Shown: positions 55,964 to 64,000 of the stretch, in pieces
Layout: each line of letters begins with the position of its first letter
Position numbering within the stretch: position 1 is the stretch's first letter
Assembly (NCBI GenBank): GCA_949361645.1
Contig: OX442437.1
Span: 5,412,026 to 5,476,025 of the forward strand
Reading direction: 5' to 3'
Length of the DNA: 64,000 nt
Source: Spongilla lacustris
Taxonomy: Eukaryota > Porifera > Demospongiae > Spongillida > Spongillidae
Program-made: the position numbers and the translations under genes
The notes under the pieces: model-generated
Database searches by the model: none
The model's input: only the letters and a program-made list of their open reading frames with translations
Told to the model about the DNA's origin: nothing

Positions 55964-56625
55964 TATAATATAGCCTAACACATAACAGACACCTCACCAA
56001 CATAGCCTAACACATAACAGACACCTCACCAACATAGCCTAACACATAACAGACACCTCACCAACATAGCCTAACACATAACAGACACCTCACCAACATA
56101 GCCTAACACGTAACAGACACCTCACCAACATAGCCTAACACATAACAGACACCTCACCAACATAGCCTAACACATAACAGACACCTCACTAACATAGCCT
56201 AACACATAACAGACACCTCACCAACATAGCCTAACACATAACAGACACCTACACCTCACCAACATAGCCTAACACATAACAGACACCTCACCAACATAGC
56301 CATAGCCTAACACATAACAGACACCTCACCAACATAGCCATAGCCTAACACATAACAGACACCTCACCAACATAGCCATAGCCTAACACATAACAGACAC
56401 CTACACCTCACCAACATAGCCTAACACATAACAGACACCTCACCAACATAGCCATAGCCTAACACATAACAGACACCTCACCAACATAGCCATAGCCTAA
56501 CACATAACAGACACCTCACCAACATAGCCTAACACATAACAGACACTTCACCAACATAGCCTAACACATAACAGACACCTCACCAACATAGCCATAGCCT
56601 AACACATAACAGACACTTCACCAGT
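55964..56625 (+). repeat. 32-bp minisatellite (~20 units)
   Basis: Unit CATAGCCTAACACATAACAG + ACACCTCACCAA. Two 6-bp expansion variants recur: CATAGCCATAGCC and ACACCTACACCTCACC. The units are contiguous with no variable spacers, so it is not CRISPR-like. Confidence 0.95.
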
Positions 56626-56673
56626 GCTCTATAGAACTCTGTAGGCTTCCCTATGAAGTTCCATGATTACCTC

Positions 56674-56793
56674 TCCAGCAGTGAGTTCAACATTTGGGGA
56701 GAAAGTGGAAGGGCAGTAGATCCAACAGTGGCTTCAATCCTCCCTGGGAGCTGTGGCTGACGATGATAACTGGGAAGGGATCAGAGGAGAAAC
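56674..56793 (-). CDS. Possible exon, unrecognised
   Basis: The minus-strand frame LPSYHRQPQLPGRIEATVGS then TALPLSPQMLNSLLER is open and ends at a plausible donor (GAGAG before GTAATC). It reads like a real protein segment but no family comes to mind. Could belong with the exon at 57694-57764. Confidence 0.3.
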
Positions 56794-57311
56794 AGGGTAT
56801 CACAGAAACCATTATTCATGACCAATGCACGGGTTAGGATTCCGGTCAGAACGGACGAGGACACGTGTTATGAATATATAATTACCAGCGAGTTCAAACT
56901 TGTGGCTTTTACATAGGAGTTGGATGAACCACAACCACCCGCTACTCGCTAGTCTGCTTCTCCACACGGCCCACATCGACCACAGCCAAAAACCTACCTT
57001 ACCCCCTAGTGTGATAACACGTGTCTGATAGAACGACGATATACACGCGCTTTAGCTAATTCCTAGTAATGAGCTCACCTGTGACTAGTACCTGCATTTT
57101 ATACTTCGCGCTATTGCATGCAGCTCACAAACTAAAACGTCATGCACTGATCGCGTGACTGCACTGAAAGCCAAGTCTTTTTAATGTTTTTAATCGTAGA
57201 TCAATAGTTTTACGAATCAGATCGACATTGTGCGTGAGTCGGTTTGCATTAGTTTTTTCTAAGGGTGTGGGCAAAGAAATGCCGCTTGTGCATACATATA
57301 AGTTATTACAA

Positions 57312-57346
57312 GTATTGGAGGGGGGGGGGGGAGGGGGGGGGGAGAT
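57312..57346 (+). repeat. Poly-G tract
   Basis: Two G runs separated by single A bases, within a G-rich stretch to about 57390. Probable sequencing-length uncertainty. Confidence 0.8.
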
Positions 57347-57664
57347 GGTGTGTCAGTGGAGTGGTAAAGGAGGGGCAGGGGGGCCAACTGTCCCCCCACC
57401 TTTACACCAGCGATACTACAGATAGTAGTGAAATTGCAATATTTTTAAAGCGTTGGCTTCTGCAATGCTAGGCCTATTTAACATATAGTAACCCGTGCCT
57501 ACTGTCTACAGCTAGCTGGTCTAAATGACGTACATGTTTTACTATATTTGAGCCTAGTTTTTGAACGCTTGCTTACTGCTCACCCCCAATGCACATCCAT
57601 ACCAGTGGCTTAATCATACATGTCCAAATCAATGACCCCTATGTGCTTATAACTTCGAGGAGGT

Positions 57665-58060
57665 GTGTACAGATACATGTATAAACTTCTCACCTCTCAA
57701 GTCGGCATCCGCCCACATGGAGGTCTGCTTGTAAGAGGCCTCGTAGTCTATCTTCAAGCCGAACCTACAAAGTCATCAGATATTCCAATGTTAATAAGCA
57801 ATATTGATAATACAATTATAAGCTTACCTGTGTTAAGTGCTGGCCTGCATGAGATGTATGTCAAGTGGTCAGTAAATGCCATACATGTTCTTACTTACCT
57901 CTCACACGTTCTTACCATCACTTGAAAGCTGACATCATGATTGAATCAGTTGATGCACAGTCAGTGATGTGCAGGTGTATTAGCAAATTTGTTTTGTATT
58001 GCAGATATTTTGTCAGTATGATTTTATAATGATGGTGAATGAATGATAATCACCTTGACA
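57665..58060. repeat. ~400-bp duplicated segment, copy 1
   Basis: Matches 58500-58932 throughout (TGAAAGCTGACATCATGATT, CAGTTGATGCACAGTCAGTG, GTATTGCAGATATTTTGTCA). Contains an intact exon-like stretch at 57694-57764. Confidence 0.85.
57694..57764 (-). CDS. Possible 71-nt exon, unrecognised
   Basis: On the minus strand, acceptor TTGTAG and donor GTGAGAAG bound 1 nt + 23 codons + 1 nt reading FGLKIDYEASYKQTSMWADA then DLR. In the duplicate at ~58545-58630 the same exon carries a stop after MQT and an insertion, while its splice flanks remain. This contrast supports coding function for this copy, or at least recent function. The gene is not recognised. Confidence 0.4.
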
Positions 58061-58499
58061 TCAGTTCAAAAAATAATAATACACGTATGGCCATATTAAG
58101 AATAATGCAAGCCTTAGTATATATTGACATGAATTTGTTTAACTTTTAAGGTCTAAGTTTATAAATGCTTGCTTACTGCCCACACCATAGAATTCATATA
58201 CCAGTGGCTTGATCATACTACAAAGTACTTATAACTTCATGGCATGAGCAGGTCTGAACACATGCACAAATAACTGTATATGTAATGTATAAATCACGGT
58301 CAGCTAGTGAGGGTCTGAGAACTGGATCTCATCACCCGATCTATTGTTTAGCAGCACCCGCCAACCTGTGCATTGTTCTTTTGTTCAAAATTATATTTAT
58401 ACCCATGCATTGGTAACAAAATCTGTTTTTGGTGTGACTTTACTCTGGCATGAGGAAACTATGTCGGTCGCGCTTGCACTTGTTGGAGATAGTTCCCTC

Positions 58500-58932
58500 A
58501 CACAGATACATGTATAAAATAGTATGTGACTTAGCTCACCTCTCAATTCGGCATCGAAATACCCACATGTACATGTCCATGATTAGGTCTGCATGTCAGA
58601 GGCCTTGTGGTCTATCCTAAAGCCAAACCTACAAATTCATCCGATATTCCAATGTGCAATATTGACAATAAAGCTTACTTGTGACAAGTGCTGCCCTGTT
58701 GATCACGATTATGCAGCATGTGACCTGCATGAGAGGAATGTATGTCACAGTGGTCAGTAAATGCCATACATGTACTTACTTACCTCTCACATGTTCTTAC
58801 CATCACTTGAAAGCTGACATCATGATTGAATCAGTTGATGCACAGTCAGTGATGTGCAGGTGTATTGTTTTGTATTGCAGATATTTTGTCAGTATGATTT
58901 TTATAATTATGATGAATGAATGATAATCATCT
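58500..58932. repeat. ~400-bp duplicated segment, copy 2 (exon decayed)
   Basis: Second copy of 57665-58060. It has an extra ~30 bp near 58695 and a disrupted exon. Confidence 0.85.
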
Positions 58933-59229
58933 TTGAGATAAGTATGGCCATATAAAGTTGAGAATAATGCAAGCCATAGTACATGAATTTGCTTAACTAT
59001 TAATGTAATTCAAGTTGCATTGACTACAGCCATATTACTTTTGTTACTATTGACTTACCTGGAATACTGAATTGCAATTGTTGAGTTGACACCACTTTGC
59101 AAACATTTTTTAAACGAATCTACAATTCATGGAATGCAGTTTCACCCCAACTAAGATATGTGGTGTAGTTAGTTGTGTATTTCTAATTACATGTATGATT
59201 ATAATAATTATTATTATAGTGCAGCAGCT

Positions 59230-59532
59230 AGACAGACAGAGGAGAGAAAGCACATGTGTAGTGATCCGATCTGCGCTGAACTGGGTTGGAATTGGAAGTG
59301 TGTTCCACTAGTGGTGGAGACATTTGGTGCATGGGGAAGAACAGCAGGCCAATTTTTTTCACAACTAGCAGTACGACTTGCAGCCCAAGGAAATTCTACA
59401 AAGGCTACCATGCTAAATTCCATTAATGGCAGATTAAGTCTCCTGTTAGTTCGGGCCAATGCCCGTGCATTCCTCGCAAGGTCAATATTCCAGGAGCCAC
59501 AACAATGGACCTGCCTGGGGGTTAGGGGGTAG
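59230..59532 (+). pseudogene. LINE-like RT C-terminal tail, fragment 1
   Basis: The plus frame 59173-59532 reads FVPLVVETFGAWG-type sequence (here CVPLVVETFGAWGRTAGQFF) and STKATMLNSINGRLSLLLVR with ANARAFLARS. I recognise this as the tail that follows the thumb in many invertebrate RT-containing mobile-element proteins. The RT core is absent. It ends at TAG 59530-59532. Family is not resolved (LINE-like is a best guess). Confidence 0.55.
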
Positions 59533-59539
59533 TTTTGTG

Positions 59540-60545
59540 CATGGCCGTTTGTAATTATGTGTATATATAGAATTTGTATAATTAAAATAGTAATATAATT
59601 TTTTACTTTGGAAAACAATTAAGTCGTTATAACTGAAAATATAATCGATACACATTTATTCTGATTTTACATGTATCATTTTAAGCGGCCTTTTGCCTGC
59701 AATAATTCCTTGGTGGAAATATACCAAGGTGATGCTTATTATTTTGTAATCCAGGATATCACGAATGAAATAATTAAATGACATAATGAATTAATACTGA
59801 GTTGGCTCTTTACACATGCATACGTTTGGATTATGAAGTAATACAAATAACCTAGTATGCATAGTAAAAAGCATATCCAAATATACAACTGTACACATGT
59901 AATTGACTTTTCACACAGCCGTTTTTAAACAATCTTTTCTACACAGAGCTCAATGTGAAACACATGATGCATTTATATCTTATGCTTCATGCAAAGCTTA
60001 GGTTTTAAGAATGCTTTACTATAGACACTAATTATATCATTCTGAGTTGCAGTTTATGCAATGATTTATCATTTCCCAAAATTGACACAGACAATTGTTT
60101 ATTCATTAGTTACACATGCAATGTACATAAATATTTTCTAACACAGAAAATGTTTCAATGAGTTTTGTAATCCAGTTTTTATTCTTTTCAAAGATCCCTT
60201 GCCAGGATGGCTCTTGCAATGCATTTATTATTAGCTTGCTACAAATGTCTGCCTAAACTATATGCACATGCTGATGGCTAGATGGGATGACTGACTTCAG
60301 GCATGAAAACATTTACTGGGGGTGGGAGCTACTTGATAGGTTTCCACGGCAATGGGAATGCAGGAGCACCCCAACTCTAATAATACTATCACACCACAAG
60401 TAGCATGTATCTCATACTTTAGGTTATTCTATGTGTTGTATTTTTTTAACTACACTTAAATTAAAAAATATTCTTGGAGCTCTAATTGGTGTTGCTATTT
60501 TATGTAGCACGTTTCTTGCCAAAAGCGTGCAGAGGCTCTGCACCT
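59540..60545. other. No gene seen
   Basis: AT-rich sequence with short homopolymer runs and no recognisable coding or repeat structure. Confidence 0.4.
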
Positions 60546-60549
60546 ACTG

Positions 60550-61110
60550 AAGCAATTTGGAACAAGTTTTTCCTATGATTCTAAGGTGGCACTACTCCAG
60601 ATCTACTCCACCTTCTTTGATCCAGAAAGGTCTTGCACTCAATGCTGAAGATGTACACCACTGTTTTGCAGAGTGTATACAGCAAGCCAAACTCAGTGCA
60701 GGCTGTGGAGGCCTAGGGCTTCATCGCCTTTCACTGCACTCACCTGATGCTTGCATAGCGCATTCTATTGACTTGTTCAATGGATCAGCAATGCTCTCAC
60801 AGTTACAACCTCTATGCTAAATCAGAAGATGTTGTCTTGCAAAATAGATGAAGCTGAAAGATGAAGTGTGCACGCGACCTGCTGAGCCTGCAGCACCACA
60901 TCCCGGCTTAATAACAAAATCCTTCAAGTAGCATGCGCTCTGCAGCAATACAGGCAGAAAAGAGGAAACACCAGCCACAGTAGCGATGCAAAATGTCAAG
61001 AGCTAGGCTGTGTTTGCATCCCTCAGGTGGTAGAGTCTTTTGGATGTTGGGGACCAGAAGATCTATCTAGACATGCTTGCAGACTGACCATTATACTGAG
61101 TCCATCACTA
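60550..61110 (+). pseudogene. LINE-like RT thumb and tail, fragment 2
   Basis: Bases 60655-60820 read VHHCFAECIQQAKLSAGCGG then LGLHRLSLHSPDACIAHSID: the basic-then-GGLGLR/H-type thumb motif of invertebrate RTs. At 60995-61110 a separate frame reads ELGCVCIPQVVESFGCWGPE, the same tail motif as 59230-59532. Stops lie between. A degraded copy of the same element family. Confidence 0.55.
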
Positions 61111-61119
61111 TAAGCCAAA

Positions 61120-62480
61120 TGTATGGCTGACTGAACTTGACCCTCATGCACTGTCTATGTTTAACTTAGCTGTGTGTGCTTATTTAAAATTTATCAAGCT
61201 TAAAATAGAAAATATTTTATAGATATACTTAATATCATCGTGATTTTCACTAACTTATCATAGTATAAATATCCTATCTTTATCTGAGTTGACTTTTATG
61301 ACAAACTACTTAGGAAGATCTGCATGTAATTGACATTTTACACAGCAATGAATTGATATTCAATCTTTTCTACACAGGGCTCAATGTACAGCACAATACT
61401 TTTACAGCTACTCGTGATTGAAACTAAAATGGCAATGACTCCTCATTCTGGGTTTCTATTTCACACATGCAATGATTCATAATGCTTCAAGTACAAAGTC
61501 ACATACATGCAATAGTATTTTCCAGTTTCGAAAAGTCATACATACAATGTACATTTAAAATACTCTAACACTTCAGAAAGCTCGAAGCTGGTATGGTTTT
61601 ACATGCACATTATTACACTTAGATTTCATGCTATAAGCATTTAAGTTGACATAATACATTACTGTTTTTGTTACCAAGAATGTATGTACAGAAAGCGCAA
61701 GATAATGGGGGGAAAAAGTTAAAACTAAAACCCAAGGCATGCAATAAGTTGTAGTAAATACATTTATTAAACGTGAAGTCACCATTTCTGATAACATTTT
61801 ACGCTTAAGGAAAAATGTATTACACAACAATTCAGTTACCATTACATGTCATCACACAATAGCTACTATTGCAAATGTGAGTTGGACAGGTCAAAGTATT
61901 GGCATTCTCACCTCACAAGTATACACAAGTACGTAGCTAGGAACAACAATACACTTTCCAATCATATTACAATAAATGGCAGACAAACTATTGGTAACAA
62001 ATTTAAGACTTCATTATATGATTGATGCTGATACAATCCATTTCAAGCATATATACAACTCCACCAGAATACATTTTGTGTGCAAGATGGTGCTTCATTG
62101 CTGAATTGCATCCTATAAGTCAGGGTCTGGCTACTACATGGCTACTATATGCAAAAAAAAATTTGGTTGGGCATTGTACAGACAAAACAAAATTTACTAA
62201 CCCTACACTCCAGTTGGACAACTGAACATTTGTGACAGCCCATTGTCTAAGACTCCATCAAGACCAGCACCAGACGCAGAAAGCAAAGCTTCAAAGCTCC
62301 AATGAACTATTATTAGCATGCTTAGTCTGTGAAAATCAGCAGTATTAAATGACATCCTTTCTGTTCCTTTTGGAGTTGTTTACTATGGCTCCATTAATTA
62401 CATGATGAAATATGTATGAAAAAACCCTAAGACAGTGGGTGATAAGTAACACAGCTGTAGACCAACCTTATAAGCATAAG
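61120..62480. other. No gene seen
   Basis: AT-rich sequence; short frames on both strands without motifs. Confidence 0.4.
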
Positions 62481-62499
62481 GCCCAATCAAGAACATTTC

Positions 62500-63300
62500 T
62501 AATATGAAGTCAAGCACAATCTAGAGTACCAGAGATACAGGCAGCATTATCTGTTGCTGCGATCGAAATTAAGAAGACTGCATTATCTACTAACATTGGC
62601 AAACAACACATGCAGATAGCAACAAAATATGCTTTTCTGCTCCTCAGGTCTTCAATAGAGTACCCAAGTGGTGGCACCGTGTCAAAATATGCAATAATCT
62701 TGTAGATGAGACGTTCTGAATATACGCAGCATTGCACATAACGTTTTGTGTCAAATAAGAAGGCTACATTCACTAACTGTGGCAGCAATACATTAACTGA
62801 CATTACCAGCTTTGGAGGCAGCAAGAGCAAAATGCTTTTCTGCTCTTCAGGAGTGGCTACATTAACAAGTGATGACAACACTATGAAATATGCAAGAAGA
62901 CAGCATATAACCCAAGCAAAACCTTTCCTAAGCTGTTCTAACTACTTTCCTAACTAATCACAAGACAAGCATTCCTATTTCGTCAAAAGATCATTTCTCA
63001 TAAGATCTGTAGAATCATCGTTCTGAAATTCTGCAGCATTTTAAATAATTTTTTGTGTCAATTAAGAAGACTACATACAACACTAACTAGAGCAAGAAAC
63101 ACTAACTGGTTATGCAGGCAGCAAGTGCACAAACAGAAAATGCTGCTGATGTGAAATATATATTTTCTGCTCTTCAGGAGTGGCTACATTAACAAGTGAT
63201 GACAACACGATGAAATATGAGATGACAGCTAAGCTATTGTAACTACTTTCCTAAGCTATCATTATAATTACTTTCCTAACTAATCACAAGATGAGCATCC
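62500..63300. repeat. Diverged tandem segments, no gene recognised
   Basis: GCTCTTCAGGAGTGGCTACA and TTAACAAGTGATGACAACAC occur at ~62840 and ~63170, and TGTGTCAA-TTAAGAAG-CTACA words at 62745 and 63055, showing a ~310-bp degenerate tandem. The minus frame 62510-62881 is open for 123 codons with hydrophobic stretches but is unrecognised. Confidence 0.45.
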
Positions 63301-63349
63301 CTATCTCATCAAAATAATCATTTCTGATAAGATGTGTAGAACCCGAAAG

Positions 63350-63610
63350 ATGATACAGTACCGCTCACGAGAAAGGTAACAAACCTCGCGAGACGCTCGC
63401 GCGACACACGCGAGACGCTCGCATGCCAAAATGCACTCCTCGCGAGAGAACACTCGCGTGCCCTCGAAAGTACTCGCAACAGTAAATGGGTCACTCGCAC
63501 TCGCACACTCGCGGGCATTTACTACTCGCAGGAAGTTATAGTTGCCTCGCGAGTACATACTCGCGTATTGTTTATGATACTTTTTAATTCCAATCCTTAC
63601 GCGAGGGTGT
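63350..63610. promoter_or_regulatory. CpG-dense cluster with three CTCGCGAG palindromes
   Basis: Nearly 30 CpG in about 250 bp, in a window otherwise poor in CpG. CTCGCGAG occurs at 63385-63392, 63439-63446 and 63546-63553, among many ACTCGC/GACGCTCGC words. It could be a promoter CpG island, or a locally repeated ACTCGC-type microsatellite. No gene start can be assigned to it in the remaining 400 bp. Confidence 0.45.
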
Positions 63611-64000
63611 GGCTACATACCCAGACCCAGACCCACACCGCATCCCTACCCGTGGGGCCAATGACGGGATTTGACCTTTATATGCCTCAGGGCATGGCTG
63701 TTTGCGACTACGTTACCGGTATAGGCATTTGGTTTAACAATAGACGTAAATCGCAAGGAAATATACGTGCAAGCAGAGATAGCTATAGTATATTGTATAT
63801 ATCTTTAGCGAGCCATATTGTGCTCATTTTAAGTCCAACATACGAGAATTACTTCCCTCGCTAACTCTATGCATGTAGTTACTAATAGTCCACATACGCA
63901 ATCGGTTTATTACGTTTCCTATATTAAGGTCAGTATGCATCACCACAGAGAAGAGGACTATACGTATTTCAGTATAAAAGCCTAACAGGGTAAATGAAAA

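Noticed and set aside
55964..56625. CRISPR-like appearance: regular ~32-bp repeats
   Set aside because: Repeats are contiguous with no unique spacers, no cas-like frames are nearby, and the genome is animal-like.
63301..63558. 85-codon Arg/Cys-rich minus frame
   Set aside because: Produced by the CpG-rich ACTCGC-type repetition; no motif or splice evidence.
1..64000. tRNA, rRNA or other structured RNA genes
   Set aside because: I looked for A/B-box and rRNA-like conserved segments and saw none I could support. A covariance-model scan would be decisive.

Overview
This window is nuclear DNA from a multicellular eukaryote, most probably a marine invertebrate such as a sponge or cnidarian. The evidence is two intron-split metazoan-type housekeeping genes with very short introns (50-110 nt), gypsy, BEL/Pao, tyrosine-recombinase (YR/DIRS-like) and LINE-like retroelement remnants, Tc1/mariner-type elements and MITEs, and a very heavy minisatellite load. 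The phylum is an inference; species cannot be read from the sequence.

Layout. 1-3.5 kb: CCT3 (TCP-1 gamma chaperonin subunit, minus strand, 12 exons, running off the left edge) lies head-to-head with RPL36 (ribosomal protein eL36, plus strand, 3 exons). They share a 209-bp promoter holding a perfect NRF1-type palindrome and a CACGTG E-box. 3.5-19 kb: a repeat landscape. It contains two elements of one family that carry a minisatellite between ~95-bp terminal inverted repeats (6.1-7.1 and 18.2-19.0 kb), BEL/Pao and gypsy fragments, a dead Tc1 transposase, two MITEs, and two ~2-kb tandem blocks with a 26/29-bp satellite. 19-29.7 kb: tandemly duplicated exon-like segments followed by three broken gypsy copies, with a first small array (~18 units) of a 25-bp satellite at 28.36-28.82 kb.

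29.7-34.3 kb and 47.3-54.5 kb are two paralogous blocks of exon-like segments on the minus strand from a gene I do not recognise. Between them lie a spacer copy (35.0-35.86 kb), a decayed gag-RT-RNase H-tyrosine recombinase retroelement (35.87-38.95 kb), a 7.4-kb array of the same 25-bp satellite (38.93-46.36 kb, ~290 units, with ~1-kb higher-order structure), and a gypsy integrase end. The order spacer / retroelement / satellite / gypsy integrase / exon block occurs twice, which points to segmental duplication followed by very unequal satellite growth.

50.39-52.08 kb is a nearly perfect 1.69-kb palindrome with a 25-nt spacer. 54.6-58.9 kb holds more tandem arrays and a duplicated exon-like segment. 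59-61 kb has LINE-like reverse-transcriptase tails, and 63.35-63.6 kb is a CpG-dense cluster with three CTCGCGAG palindromes.

Only CCT3 and RPL36 are confidently functional genes. All very long minus-strand open frames (38.7-46.4 kb, 28.3-28.9 kb, 6.15-7.06 kb) come from satellites whose unit length is not a multiple of three, and I do not regard them as proteins. I saw no convincing defence system, CRISPR array, rRNA or tRNA.
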